A stretch of DNA of 64,000 nucleotides from Diphasiastrum complanatum. Taxonomy: Eukaryota; Streptophyta; Lycopodiopsida; Lycopodiales; Lycopodiaceae. The notes under the pieces were generated by a model. It was not told the DNA's origin. It worked only from the letters and a program-made list of their open reading frames with translations, and made no database searches. The position numbers and the translations under genes were made by a program. This document shows, piece by piece, positions 1-12,325 of the stretch. Position 1 is the first letter of the stretch. Every line of letters begins with the position of its first letter. The DNA lies in the NCBI GenBank assembly GCA_029204225.1, contig CM055113.1, forward strand, positions 65,001 through 129,000. The letters run 5' to 3'.

Positions 1-1160
1 ACTTGTGGAATTATCCTCTCCACTAGAGGTCACCATCAAAAGGTGGCTCGCTCGACTTTTCTAAGAGGGGTCTACTTGCATTTATTACATTTGCGTAGAA
101 ATACTAGTTCCTACATGGTCATTCCATCTTACGGGATTCACCATGAGGCTCACACTGTTTCTTTCTGTCATTCTTAACTAGTATTCCTCAGCTCTCATCT
201 TCGTTCATCTCGTCTTCTCGGAGACCTCCTCGGTCTAAGGTGAGAGGTGCTCTTGGATACCTCTGGCCGAGTATCTTGGGGATTCGTCAGAATCAGCCAA
301 AATCATCCCACCCCTAATGTGTTGCAAGACCCACTGCAACCATATTGAATGATATTGCTCCGCTTTCGCATTGGCATCTTCGATTGTTACTTGGAAAAGT
401 GTAGATCCTCGTTCACTTACATAAAACCAAGTGCTTATTGTTGCCGGTCTTCATCAGAAAACTATTTTAGCAAATTGTCGCAAATGGTTGGTAAATTCAA
501 AATTGGAGATCTCCCAGCAGCTTCACAATCTTGCATGCTTGAGTGCTTCCTTTTTGTCTTTTTCTCTTTTTTGCATCTGCCATGGATGGTTTTGCTTCTG
601 GCTTCTTGGTAGGTATTAATTCTCTGGGAGGTCTGGATCCTCCATTATGCTTCTGGGTTTCCTCAGTTATTCTCTCAGTCAAAGTTCCAGTCTTGCTGAC
701 ACTCTTTCTTTGATGAACCTTCGATTGGTAGGTTGCGTAAAGCTTGGGTTATCAATCTCCAAGGGGATGGACTTATCATCAAATTGGTGATGGAAACAGA
801 TTTGGGACGAATGGTTGGTAGAAGGATGAAGAAACTGATAGTATTACAGTTGCAACCTTGGACCCTTGAAATGTTGAGCTTTGACCACTTCTTGCTTGGT
901 GAGGAACTCGCTTTATTCTGCAGGTTCGCTGTCATCTTTATCTTTTTCTTTTTCGCAACTCCTTCCTTCGATCCATTACTTTTGGATCTCTTCGGGCTTC
1001 ATAGGAGGAGATTCGACTATCATTGCTCCGGAGAGTTTTTTTTTATCATCGATCTGACTCATCTATTGCTTAAGTTTCATCCTTTCCTCCTCAGCTTCTT
1101 GGATCTTTCTCTTTATTCCTTCTAGCTGCTTTGGCTGCTTTCTTAAATCTTTTTTTCTGG

Positions 1161-1673
1161 CTAACCAACCATTGTAGGTGGTAGTTGGTCTCTGCAAGAC
1201 ACTTGCGATGATCTATCAGCTTCTTCGGTAAGACTATCAAGGTCTAAAAATTGGAAATTTCTTAGATGGATGATGAGATGATGGAAAGACAGAGAAATGG
1301 ACGGAAGGGTGGTGGTGGTGACATTGGTAGATGGTGTGGATGATAAAATAGGCATGGGAGTGGATGAAGAAGAAGACTTGTACTTTCTATTTGCTGAAGG
1401 ATCTTCGTCGTGACTGGGGTACTTCTTCTGATTGAGTATCTTTGGATTGCCCATCTGTCTTTTTAGCCTTGTCTTTTTCATCTTTGGTGTTGTAACCTTG
1501 GCTAGTGATCCTGTTGATGTTGTTGCTGGCAATGTGGCTGCTCCTATGGATGCTTGCAAATCCACTCTCTCCCCCCGAAAAAAAAATCTATTGGTGGGGA
1601 TGTTGTTATTGGTAACATGTATGCTCAAGGTTGGATCGTCGTTTGGAACACGCAATTGAAACACATTGAACAT
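1161..1673 (-). other. uncharacterised 170-codon open frame inside the repeat
   Basis: This open frame is Ser/Thr/Pro-rich and low in complexity, with a lysine/arginine-rich middle. I recognise no domain. It lies on the same strand as, and downstream of, the gag-like region, so it could be a decayed retroelement reading frame. An identical copy is at 19893-20405. Coding status is unproven. Confidence 0.2.
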
Positions 1674-2644
1674 GCAACTGGATTGAAGATTGAATAAATT
1701 TTGACTAAATTTGTCTTAATCTTGTTGTAGTTGACTCGAAAACTAATTTGGCAATGAGATGCATGAATCAACTCTGAAGTTACATGGAGTTGTCAATATG
1801 CACAAAAATTCTAAACGCTCTACAAGGTGATTTGGAGATGTATAGATAAATGAAAATGTCGTCTTGAGATACTCTACAAAGATGACTTTTGTTCAATGGC
1901 TAATCCTTGTGAAATAAAAGCAAATCCAAAAAATATATATGTAATCATAAGAAAATAACACGTGAAGGAGGTCCACAAAAAAAGTGATAACATAAAAAGA
2001 AACAAGGTAATATACCATCTTTACAAAGAGTTGATAATTGCAGAGCACCATGTGGAACAAAAATTTTATCCATCAAAATTGATACGTCACCTTGATAATT
2101 GCAATTGTCCATTGTGAGTTACAGTAATGAAAAACTCGGACATGCCCTTGTCAAAAACAAGGCAGGATTAGTGACACTGAATGTATTGAAGATATAGCTT
2201 GAAATGCATGGAAGGAGAAGGTACTATTTCTTGAGTACTTCTCTCATTAGGAGATTCATAAAATGAATTTCCATATAGGTTTCCTATTCCCATAGTTGTC
2301 AGTATATCTACTTGTTGGGAGATCAAATGATCAAATATGTGTAAGGCCTTGGAAATCTTCTTATAATGTGGTATGTCAGATAGATTTGAGGTTGCAGAAA
2401 GGTAGAAGAAAATTTCAATTCCCTGGTGAGGTTGCTCTTGGTTGGAAATTGCAGCAGATGACGAAATATCTATGTTTTTATTCTTTCTACAACAACTCCA
2501 TTCATTTCTTGCAAGAATGACTCTGTGCCATGAGTGGTCTGGGTAATCACAGGGTAATGTAGAAGTTTTCAAGGAACTTCCCGATTGAGTAGCAAGTTCA
2601 GCTGTTGGTTGCTATGGTGCTCGTGGTGTGTTGTCATTGGGATC

Positions 2645-3522
2645 CTATACAGATTTGTAATGGACGTGGCGAGCAGGTAAGATCTTACTGGATTGTTTCG
2701 GACAGTCTTTGAAATTGTGTTTCCTAACACAGTCAGGGCATTTGGCATGGTATTTTGTTTTGACTGTACAATCAACCATAAAGTGGCCTATTTCACCGCA
2801 GATGAAGCATCTGTTGTTCATCAGCCCTTGTTGAATTGCATAGCCATGTTGTATGGCAAGGAGTTCTGGATTTTTCGGATGGTGTTCGTGATAAGGCAAG
2901 GATTGTCTAGAGTTGGATGATTGTTCTTCATATTGTTGTATGGAATTGGAAGGCAATCATTAACAGGATGTGTAGCCTGGCAATGTGGGCACCAAATATT
3001 TCGTTGTCTATAAGGTACTTGTGCAAGGGGTAGCTGACCAGACATATGGCTTTGGATAGACGTCAAGGTGTCTCGAAACTCCGTAGTGAGTTTCTCCATT
3101 TGCATTTGGCGTTGCTGATTAAGCAACTCCATCTATGATTTTCAAAGCTGATTTCGAGTATTGTCGTTCAGCATCGATTCATGAACAGTAGCATGATGTG
3201 GTTTCTGTTCCCTAGATTCATCAACATCGAATCCTTCGTCTTCCTCCCAGATGACATCAGACATAGCTAACTTTAAGCTCGTATATTCGTCATTGGATCT
3301 AAGCTCGCGTCTAATCCATTTTGGAAGTTCAACTAAGAACCAGATGGTGAAGATTTGTTCGGTGAGTTGTTCTTGTACTTGACCTTTTAAACGTTTAAAA
3401 TGCTCAATATAGTCGCGTACGTGTTCGTCTTTTGCCATCTGGATATTACTCATTGACAAAAGAACTCTATCAAACGAAAGAGTTTGAAACGTTTGATAAA
3501 TGACTCTTTTAATACAGACCAA
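2645..3522 (-). pseudogene. gag-like retrotransposon remnant (copy 1)
   Basis: The first part (3522-3142) resembles the capsid-like region of plant Ty3/gypsy gag, with the motif DYIEHFKRLKGQV followed by a hydrophobic LPKWIRREL stretch. It continues in other frames (3132-2821, then 2956-2645). There it has one canonical zinc knuckle, CFICGEIGHFMVDC (CX2CX4HX4C, about 2810-2768). Two shorter CX2CX3HX4C knuckles flank it, CPHCQATHPVNDC and CPDCVRKHNFKDC. At least one frameshift and one stop break the reading, and no start can be chosen. The same lesions are in copy 2, so the decay predates the duplication. Confidence 0.7.
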
Positions 3523-4375
3523 TCTGTCTTATCTTCACGATCGGGTTAAAAAACCAGACACATGCTTTAACGATCATGGTCATGGAAAACAATTGGACCC
3601 CATAGCGTCGTTGGATGTTTCGCCATAAATGTCATACGCATTCTCAAAGATTTGCAAGAATTTTTGAGGGTCCGAACTACCGTCAAATTTGGGTAGATCT
3701 AAGTTGGGTGTTCGCTTTTCAAGATGAGCTCCATGAGTGGCAAAAGCTCCATTCAGGTGTGTTCTGGCCTGTGATAATTCTACACCATGAAAATGGGCTC
3801 TGCCACGTGCAGATTCGACTCTATCAGGTTCTCGGCTCTCGAATGAGTTTGTGGAATTTTCGTGTACGTGTGATTCATTCGGGAGAGCCTATGACGTCGG
3901 ATTTCTTCAGACATAGGTGACACCATTTTGGGTGGATGGTCTTTTGTGGCATTGGGATCATAATGGTGTTCCATTGGGTAAGGTTTGCTTTTTGTGTTTT
4001 TGTATAGGGCTTTTTGTTTTTTTTTTTTGGGTTTGTTTTGTTTTGTTTTGAAAGATCGGTTACTAGATAAGTCAAGGATTCAGTGAGTGGCGTATGAACG
4101 AAGTTTGTTAATGGGTAGGTTAGGTAGTGGATGTTGAATGTGTCAAATGGCTAGGGTAAGGATTTGGTTAATGGCTAAGTTAAGGGTGCGGGTAATCGCC
4201 AAGGTGTCAAAAATGATAGTAGAGCTTAGACAAAGGTTTTTTTTTTTTAAGGTTAGGGACGAATGAGGGGTCAGGGGTTCGACTAGGTCAATAATAAAGC
4301 GAAGGTGGCTCGGTCGAAATTGGAGGCAAAAGGCCCGGTTGAAGTGAGAGTGGTGTTGAGACTAGGACTCGCCAG

Positions 4376-4630
4376 AGATACTCGGTTGAGATTCGAAATC
4401 CGGTTGAGACTCAAGTGGATACTCGGTCGAAATCCGATTGAGATCCGGTTGAGACTCGGTTGAGACTCCAGTGGATACTCGGTCGAAATCCGGTTGAGAT
4501 GCGTGGAAGAGGTCGTGTGGTCTGGTCGAGAGTTTGGAGAGGGTCGAGTTTTGTGAGCAGATATCCCCGGTCGAGAGGGGAGCGTGAAGGGGAGACTGAA
4601 GCAGGTATTCGGTTGAGTTTTGTGAGCAGG
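4376..4630 (-). repeat. short-period tandem repeat rich in TCGA
   Basis: A motif of the type ACTCGGTCGAAATCCGGTTG is repeated imperfectly. A longer unit of about 55 bp starts near 4408 and 4463. It forms the right end of the repeat block and probably the 5' leader of the minus-strand element. In copy 2 the motif continues a few bases further than here, so copy 1 was probably cut within it. Confidence 0.75.
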
Positions 4631-5681
4631 TTCTGAAGGCCCAAATAGTTGAATAAAATTTTGTTTCCAAATTGTTTCTTCTAGCTTCAACTATTTTGGT
4701 TAGAATGCGGCATATGATCTTGTTTGAGGATTCTGCTAACCCGTTACATCGAGGATAGTATGGTGTGCTTTTGTGATGCTTCACAAAATAGTGGGTTAGG
4801 AGGTTATGTACAACATCATTGAGGAAATGAGTCCCTTTGCCACTCACTAACTCTATCGGACAGCCGAATCGGGTGATATTGTTTTCATATAAAAACTTGG
4901 CCGTAACTTTGGTAGTAGCTTGCTTTCTCGCTCTAGCTTCTACCCAATTCGTAGCATAGTCAGTGGCTACTAAGATGTATCTGGACTGAGTACCTTGTGC
5001 GGCTGGGCTAATCGGCCCTATAAAATCAATTTCTCATTTATGAAATGCTTCTCCTTCGGCTATTGAAGTTAGAGGCATAAAATAGGCACATTGAGGAGTG
5101 TTTATTCGTTGGCAGACATCACAGGTTTAAATTTGTGCGTAAGCGCCTTTAAATAATGTCGACCACCAGTACCCAGCTAATAAAATTTTCTTAGCGGTAC
5201 TATCGAACGAGAAGTGCCCTCCTCTTTCACCTTCATGTGTTAGGAAAATTATTTGTTTGACCTCATCTTCATTAACACACCAAATTAAAAGGTAAGGCCT
5301 AGATTTCAATATCCGTTTACGCTCATCAACTTTGGACATAGTTGAGTCCAGTACTCTGGTTGATAGAAATGAGACTATTTCTTCAACCTGTCTAGGAGTA
5401 GCGTCAATTTGGAATAGGTAGGCATCCGGTAGTTCGTCATTGATAGGCTCTGTGACTCTATCAGCCGATGCTATCTTGGATAAATGGTCAGCAAGAAAAT
5501 GTTGCTTACCTTTCCTAACAATAATTTTGAAGTCAAATTCTAAAAGGATAAGTAACCATCTAGTTATACGACCAGTGTTGCACGGTTTATTCAACCGATA
5601 TAACAATGCTTGGTGATCAGTGTAAAACTTGAATTGATTTCCTAATAAATAATGAAGTGATTTTTGGATAGCATATATCAT
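4631..5681 (-). pseudogene. Ty3/gypsy RNase H-integrase remnant
   Basis: Read from 5681 downward in one frame, it starts with RNase H (FKFYTDHQALLYRLN, later FLADHLSKIA). The integrase zinc region ends TCDVCQR. The catalytic core shows DFIGPI, then YILVATDYATNW, then an NGLAESSNK segment holding the glutamate. Stops at about 5127 and 5037 interrupt it; the second replaces the expected Trp in FHKWEIDF (TGG to TGA). The frame ends abruptly at TIWAFRT, where the 4.63-kb repeat begins, so the integrase C-terminus is missing. It continues from the RT remnant at higher coordinates. Confidence 0.85.
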
Positions 5682-5689
5682 TGCTAAAT

Positions 5690-7068
5690 CCTCTCTTTCG
5701 GTTGTAGAATAATTTACTTCAGCAGGGACTAACTGTCGGTTGAGAAAACGAATCGAATAGTCTTTCCCAAATTCTCTTGGTTGTGCTAGGATGACTGCAA
5801 TAGCATACTATCCGTATGAACATGGAATTCTAATTAATTGTTTGGTCCTCGGAGAATGGGTGCAGTGACAAGTGTGTGCTTCAAATCCTCAACTGCTTGT
5901 ATTCTTTCTTTTGTCCATTCTGGATCCGTAATGACTTCATAAATTTATCTAGCTTTTCCTACAAAATCAAGAATAAATATACGATAGTAATTACAATGGC
6001 CTACAAAGATATAAATCTCTTTTACCGTGGCCGGTAGCGGCATGTCTTGAATAACTCTCACTTTAGCTAGATCCGTGGATATACCATCTATGGATATGAT
6101 ATTTTCTAGACATCACCATGTGTTACCCAAATCTAACATTTCTCCGGATTCAACAAGATTCCATATTTCCTGCATTGGATTAAAACTTTTTCAATACAAT
6201 CAAGATGATCAGAAGCTTAAGATTTAACACCGATATCATCCATATAGATTTCTAAAATCTTATGCAGTAGATCTTTAAACGCAAACTGCATTACTGTTTG
6301 AAATGTTGATGGAGCATTATAGAGTCTGAATGGCATTACTTGATATGCATACGTACCAAAATTTGTGGCAAGTCTGAATGTCTTTCGAATCTAATCGAAT
6401 AAGAAAATAACCACTAAAGCCATCCAAAAAATTCATTGCCTCGGCTCTTGCCATCTCTTCTAATATAGCATTGGTTAATGCTAAAGGAAAGTGACTTTAT
6501 TCAGTTCTTTTAGGTCCACACATATCTGTAACTTACCATTCTTCTTGAGAACCACCACTATGGGGGATGACCATGTTGTATGCTCTATTTCTTTAATGAA
6601 ACCTGCAGCCAGTAATCTTTGTATATCTTATTTGATTTTTTCTCTGTAAAGCGGACTACAATGGTGAGATTTTGCTTGACCTGGCTTTGCATCATCTTCT
6701 AACAATATGGAGTGTACTTCTATGTCAGGTGGCATACCTTTCATCTCTTTATAGTTCTATGCAAAGACATCACGGTATTTTCGTAAGAGCTTTTCCAAGT
6801 TTCTACGTTGTCGTCTATCAAGATGGGCTCCTATATGCATGAATCTATCATCGGTTTCATCTAGATCTTTTAAATTTAGTGGAACAGTCTTAGCTGGCCC
6901 ATCGAATGAAGAGGATTCACTAGTTTGTTCATGTTTCAATTGAGGTAACGCAATGGGAACATCACCCAACGAATAATCTGAGAATTTCTTGGGTACGTCA
7001 AGCCTAGGAATTTCATTATGTACAAGAATCTTTTCGGCTACTGGGAGGTGGCCTTGAACATGAAGCAA
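5690..7068 (-). pseudogene. Ty3/gypsy reverse transcriptase remnant
   Basis: The ORF at 7068-6757 gives the linker ahead of RT, ending LLRKYRDVFA. Further down, about 6350-6120, minus-strand translation gives an MPF-L-NAP-TFQ motif and the catalytic box as YMDDI, then LLNPEKC. Stops and frameshifts break the rest. No gag lies between this region and the PBS at 7085-7096, so the element lacks gag or has lost it. Confidence 0.75.
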
Positions 7069-7084
7069 CGTAAGTTAAGTCTAA

Positions 7085-7096
7085 GCTCTGATACCA
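7085..7096 (-). other. primer binding site, initiator tRNA-Met type
   Basis: On the minus strand this reads TGGTATCAGAGC, the usual plant retrotransposon PBS. It directly abuts TG at 7097, where the LTR of a minus-strand element would end. It suits the gypsy pol remnant just downstream. Confidence 0.8.
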
Positions 7097-8300
7097 TGTT
7101 GGGAGAGGGGGGGGGGGGAGAATAAATGAAGAACACGAACGAGAAACGAACTCGAACAAGAAACGAACGAGAAGCGAACTCGAACAAAAAATGTTCATGC
7201 GCAGTGGAATGAATTATTTGACTCTCTCCCTAAGCATGACTATGCCTATCAGAATGAACAGAACTTTAGTGATAGAAATCATAGTCATTCTAGATTACAT
7301 AGCCAAACGTTTAATGGATGAAGTGCTAGATGAATAATTTGTCGCGAATTGCAAGAAAAATTATCTGTCGCGAATGATTCGCAAAGAGCTAGACTACGCT
7401 CGACTAATAATTAGTCGTGAATGATTCGCGAAAGACAAGACTAAAAGTTAAACGTCTATTACCAGAAAGAGCAACTAGAAAGACCAGACAGAATGAAGAA
7501 TAAGCATAGCAATATTAACATAGATCTGAATGCAGAACAAAGAGCTATATCAGATTAAGTATATCATATATACATGTTAATAATGCGGTAGAACACAATA
7601 CAATAGCGGACAAAATTGTGTGCCCTATGAAGCTTATTATATCTGTAATGAGGAATAAAAATAAACCTCTTCTCTTAGTCTCTTCTTATCTCTTCATCTC
7701 GATGCATTATGAATACTCAGATGGTATCCAATATATATACATAATATTACAAGTGTGCAGATGTGAAAGTATAGAGTGGATGTGCTATCTATAAGAGATC
7801 GTGGGTGGCTGCAGTTGTTGTCCAATCTGTTAGCGCAGCTGCATAGGGTGCGACGTCAGTTAGTACTGAAGTGAACGTTGGTGATGATGCAAAAGTGCGT
7901 CACTCTTACGAATGGCCTTAGGATAAGATTTACAGGGTGCCTTAGCTTTTAAGGCACTTTTGGCATTCAGTAAGGTAGTGTCCCCTTTTTGCCTGTCAGC
8001 ATAACTTGTGTAAGAACACAGTGTCGCAATTCATTTGTCTTTTTCTTTGTCTGTGCGAATTTGCGTGTAAATATGTAGACTATGTGACAACGCTAGTAAA
8101 TATGCAGCATGAATGGAGGCAGACTAAAATTGGGATTTAGGAGAGTAGAAGGAGTAAATCCAACAGCTCATCGAGAGGAGCAATCGATTGTTTCATTTTT
8201 TGGTGCATCTACTTCTATTTCTCAGTTAATCTTGAGTAGAGGATAGGGAGTGGTTTATTCTATAAATTGGCAATCTTGAGATTATTAATAACCTTAGATT
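7097..8300 (-). other. probable LTR and flank of the minus-strand gypsy element
   Basis: The stretch starts TGTTGGGAGAGG with a G tract at about 7106-7119. It then has three imperfect copies of a CGAACGAGAAACGAACT motif (7135-7190) and several GTCGCGAAT/ATTCGCGAA motifs (7340-7440). I could not find the far LTR end or a second copy, so the right limit is a guess. No gene is visible. Confidence 0.4.
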
Positions 8301-9358
8301 GAGGAGTCTAGTTATGCGGTTGGGCTATGAGATTCTCATCTAGAGTACTAATGATTTCATCTCGCGGATTGTCCCACTCATATATTTTATCATGCAAATG
8401 CTGATTGGTTAACCGACTAGGTTGTGTTACATATTTTAGAGTGGATTCATCTGTGAAAATGCAAAAATTATGCTTGGTCAAGGCCAAATCTATGTATATA
8501 GGATGATTACACATGTGTGGAGCATGTTCCCACTGGTGTGAAATAAATGTACTTTTTGAGGCCAATCTATATAAAATTCTACAAAAGTTTTGCATAGATG
8601 CTATATATGCACTAGAAACTCTCAAAGGTTTCACTTGGAGGACAGATCCAAAGATGTTTTCTAGCAAATTGATGCTTCTAAACTTGACCCTATCACTCTT
8701 GAACAAATCTAGAGTGATGGTACAATGGATTTCAACCTCTCACCTTGCATATCACTCCTAAATCTATGTTTTTTTGGCAATTTTCTCTCTCAACTTTGAC
8801 ATGACTCAAAAAATCAGAGAAAAACATTTGATGCACCTGAATCAAGCTTCAAATTAATTATTTGGATGATCTAATCCAAGAACAAATCATAGGAATAGAA
8901 TTTCTATAGAAAAAACTTGAATTTGCACAAAAAATCTCTAAATTTGTGTGTATGAGTCAAATTATGCATCAATTTGAATTTTATCAACCAAAACTGGATC
9001 TGTATGGCCCCACACGTGTGGAAAGTACACCTACAGCCCACAACAAGTTTTGGTACAAAAAAATTGAATCTAGCTATCAATTCAAACTCTCTACCTCAAA
9101 ATTAGCTAATTTTCACAAACTTGTTAATTTGGGAGATTTAGCATCAAAATGAAGCATAAGGCTTCAAAAATGGTACTGTACATTCTAGCACGTGTGAAAA
9201 GTACCCCTGCAGCCCACAACAAATTTTTGTCCATAAATTTTGAGTATACCTATCCTATCCAACTCACTACATCAAAATTAGGTAGTTTCCAAAAACTTGC
9301 TAATTTGGGCTTAGTTTTGGATCAACCCCATCAAATCTTCATAAATCCTCTTGTACTT
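8301..9358. other. no recognisable gene; internal region of a minus-strand LTR element
   Basis: A 132-codon open frame (8706-8308, minus) matches nothing I know. From about 8990 to 9330 two diverged copies of a roughly 180-bp unit follow one another. Each holds ACACGTGTG, an AAAGTAC motif and CAGCCCACAACAA. The region lies just inside the PBS at 9359-9371 but shows no gag, suggesting a non-autonomous element. Confidence 0.4.
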
Positions 9359-9371
9359 GGCTCTGATACCA
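9359..9371 (-). other. primer binding site, initiator tRNA-Met type
   Basis: The minus strand reads TGGTATCAGAGCC, directly abutting an LTR that starts TGTGGAA at 9372. Confidence 0.8.
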
Positions 9372-11049
9372 TGTGGAAATCTGCAAAATTGGACCAAGAA
9401 TGGATCCTAAAATGATCCACAAGAGTGATTGGATGTTAGATACAATTGATCTATCAATCTACACAAGATTTAGATCAATCTAGATCAAATTTAGATGAGA
9501 AAATCTAACAAGAACAATCATAAATGAAAGGGAATTGTACTTGATGGTTTCACACGTGTTTAAACCTGTCAAAGCACTCCAGCCTGAAATTAACGTACAA
9601 TATGATAGGAACCCAAAACTATCAAAAAAAATCAAGACAAATGATGAAATTGACAAGAATTGCCTCCAACACCAAGATTGGTGCTGCTTAATGATTATGG
9701 CCAAATGTGGCTCTCTCTATATATACAAAAAGTGGGAGCTCGTGGTACTGATCATCTCTCTAATCTCACATGTGTGAGGGTGCTTTGTCATGTGATGATT
9801 CATCATGCAAAATTGACACTTGGACAAAACCTTCTATTTTGAGCACTTTTGGTCCATTTTTCTTCTATGTAGAGAACTAGGAAAAACTCTTCTAGAAGTG
9901 AAAATTTGACTTCCTCAGCTTATTCCACACGTGTGAGTAGACCTCTAGACATGGGATTTGACATCTAATCTCATGACGTGGCTTCATGCAATCTCTATAT
10001 TGATGCCATGTGGCATATGACTAAAAAACATGATTTTGGCCTTTTTAGCCAATAGACTCTTGATTTAAACTATATGTACAAGCTATATGATTGTACTACT
10101 TGAGAGTTCTAGAAAAGATATTGAGATCCAAGTCACATTGTTCAACCCTAGTCAATTTGTTTGAGTGATTGTTAGGCTTGAAAAGTCATTGAGGTGTGTG
10201 TGTAAAATGTGTAGAGAGAGATCCAATTTTCTAAGAGTTCCTTCCTTTGTAGAGGGCAAGATCTAGAAGCTCATTGTGTGTTGTTATTGTTCTCCTAGGT
10301 GATCAAATCTTTCTAAGTGGAATTAGCTCTTTGAAGCACAATATCTTAGTAAGAAAGAAGAATCATAGCTTTTGATTTTGAGTTTCATTCCAACTCTTAA
10401 GAGGTAGAGTCATTGGTGGAATTCAATAGGGGTGAATGAATTCAATTTATTGAGCAAAAATTGACATAGAAGGTATGAAACTCAAATTAGTTCTATTCAA
10501 CTTTCTTTGTAAGAGTGTGAGGGTTAAGTTGTGATTCCATTGGATGTCTAGAACAAGGAGGAGGCCATATTTGAGTATTCATGCATGGTTGGGATCTTTG
10601 TGAATCTCTAGATGTCTAATTTTTAAGCTTTGTGAAAAATTCTTGACATAGGTTTTTATCAAACTATTACAAATCCATTCCAAATCTCAAGAGTGAGATT
10701 CTTTGGGGATTCCAAAAGGGGTGATTGGATCTTAATTCTATGTGTTTGAATCAAATGTACATGTCAAGTTTGAGTGATCTAGAGTAGATCCTATGTTTTG
10801 TGAAAATTGGTGGTATAGTTTGTTGTCAAATCAAATCAAATTCATTCTAAATCTCAAGAGTGAGATTATTTGGGTCAAGACAAAAGAAGTGATTAAGTTT
10901 GATTTTCATGTGTTTGAAACAAAACCCATCTTTTGTTCAAGAATCTCAAGTCTTGAGAGAACTAGTCAAGTGAAAAGGAAAATCTAGGTGTCAATCTTTT
11001 CATATCCATTTCAACTCTCAAAAGAAAGAGTCATTAACCAATGTTCCAC
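9372..11049 (-). repeat. 1.68-kb LTR of a minus-strand element
   Basis: It begins TGTGGAA and ends TTCCACA, perfect 7-bp inverted ends with TG...CA termini, and the PBS abuts the low-coordinate end. It contains G-box-like palindromes (near 9549 and 9929) and diverged tandem repeats at 10350-11035. No second copy is in the window, and no coding sequence was seen inside. The end assignment rests on the inverted termini and the PBS. Confidence 0.65.
10350..11035. repeat. diverged tandem repeats within the LTR
   Basis: Three to four units of about 170-190 bp share the core AATCTCAAGAGTGAGATT (or CAACTCTTAAGAGGTAGAGT), then a purine-rich GGGGTGATT stretch, then ATGTGTTTGAA. Cores are visible near 10393, 10680, 10850 and 11008. 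Confidence 0.6.
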
Positions 11050-11755
11050 AGCCGCCCACGGCTGTTTGCAACCAGATTCGAATGGATAGGGCGCCTACCT
11101 TCAGCTCGTTACAAGTCGAAAAAACCTTCTGTAAAGAGAGAGATCTTCAGTTTTCTTTATGAAAACCCTAGCTGTAAGAAACAACAGCATTCTAGGCCAT
11201 TTTTCCACATTTCTTTCTGGTTTCTCTTGCAGCTCATCATCTGACTAAGGTCACTCTTCCTCTAGCTCAGTGATCAAATTTACAACTATTCGATTGGTGT
11301 CCAATTGTTCGCTAACAATCCGCTTTTCTGAGAAAGTCTTCAATAGCTCATAGAATCTGAAAATTCTGCAATTTTCTCATATTTCCACCTAATCTGCTCT
11401 ATAAATTTCTATGGCTCTCTGTCACTGCTCTTTGCATAGCCATGCAAGCCCCGTTGCACCAAATGGCTGTCCACATAGTGAATAATGTAGCCAACATCGA
11501 TGATTTTCCCAAAACCACCGAAACTACAAGTTTCTCCGTGAATTCTCCCCGAAATCCACCTACGACGATTGTTCTGATCTTCCCCGAAGCTCCGATCGAA
11601 GGAACTTTGTTGTCTCCTGCCATCCGGACTGCCGATACCCCGTATGGAGTCCTCTCTCCTGAGACTCTTTGAGTGCTATTTCTCTTGGTGAAAGACGCTA
11701 TCCCATAGCTCCATCGGATCGTGCATACTTGCTACACCCTGCCGCTCTGATACCA
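11050..11755 (-). other. leader-like segment ending in a PBS
   Basis: The minus strand at 11755-11744 reads TGGTATCAGAGC, another initiator-Met PBS, preceded by CAACT. The 74-codon frame at 11623-11399 matches no known protein. The matching LTR appears to be cut by the copia insertion at 11767. Confidence 0.45.
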
Positions 11756-11766
11756 AGTTGAAATTC

Positions 11767-12260
11767 TGTTAGGATATAGTGCAGTATGCAGATCACATCA
11801 CATAATCACCATAGCCACTCTCCTCACAAGCTCTCAAAGATGGCACAACAAAAGTTAATAGATTACAAAGAAACACTGTACATATAGAGTATTCACAAAC
11901 TGCCTGAAAAGGCAGGTGTTTTAAAATTGGCCTACCACCTGTCAAACTAAGGTTGGGCCCAATATGGCCAAATTTGACCGACAAACTTCGGACATGCCCC
12001 CAAGTATAGCAAGTACTGTAAATAACTCTGTACAGGCTAATTCTTCTTATGTGTGGCTACCCTGGCTAATCCAAGTAGCCATCTACGGAATAAGTGCCTG
12101 ATCAATATATCCTAACGGGTCACATCCTAAACACAACCATATAGAGTAAACCAAATAAACTGTACACTAATTACATCATCACATTTAGAGCTTACATAAA
12201 AAGTATATCAGATTAACTCTGATTTCTAACTCTACCTTCATCTTCTCCCCCTAACCTACA
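11767..12260 (+). repeat. LTR of a copia element
   Basis: It starts TGTTAGGATATA and ends CCTACA, two bases before a plus-strand PBS. Bases 12105-12116 read TATATCCTAAC, an inverted copy of the LTR start, so a shorter unit ending near 12116 is possible. No second LTR was found. Confidence 0.6.
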
Positions 12261-12262
12261 GG

Positions 12263-12274
12263 TGGTATCAGAGC
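12263..12274 (+). other. primer binding site, initiator tRNA-Met type
   Basis: It reads TGGTATCAGAGC, two bases after the LTR end and 52 bases before the copia gag start codon. Confidence 0.85.
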
Positions 12275-12325
12275 ATCAACATTAAAACCGAGAGGTTATT
12301 CTATTTCAATCACTATCGATTCAAT

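Larger units (their letters stand above)
1..4630 (-). repeat. 4.63-kb direct repeat, copy 1 (retroelement-derived)
   Basis: Bases 1-4630 recur at 18733-23364 in the same orientation. The differences I noticed are G3171 versus A21903, a T run of 12 versus 14 near 4017, and A4296 versus G23030. I did not compare every base. On the minus strand the block reads: a short-period repeat (4376-4630), T-rich spacers, a broken gag-like region (about 3520-2645), then about 2.5 kb with no recognised product. The right edge at 4630 cuts straight into a gypsy integrase; copy 2 has a different right flank. The left edge is not in the window. It is unlikely to be an LTR pair, because no PBS or polypurine tract sits at the inner edges. 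Confidence 0.9.

Noticed and set aside
13-682. Short frames at 349-682 and 19081-19414 on both strands
   Set aside because: Overlapping frames in both directions in decayed repeat DNA, with no domain or codon signal.
733-1125. 130-codon plus-strand open frame (and its copy at 19465)
   Set aside because: It runs antisense to the retroelement coding direction and is rich in Phe/Leu from T-rich DNA. No motif, so probably chance.
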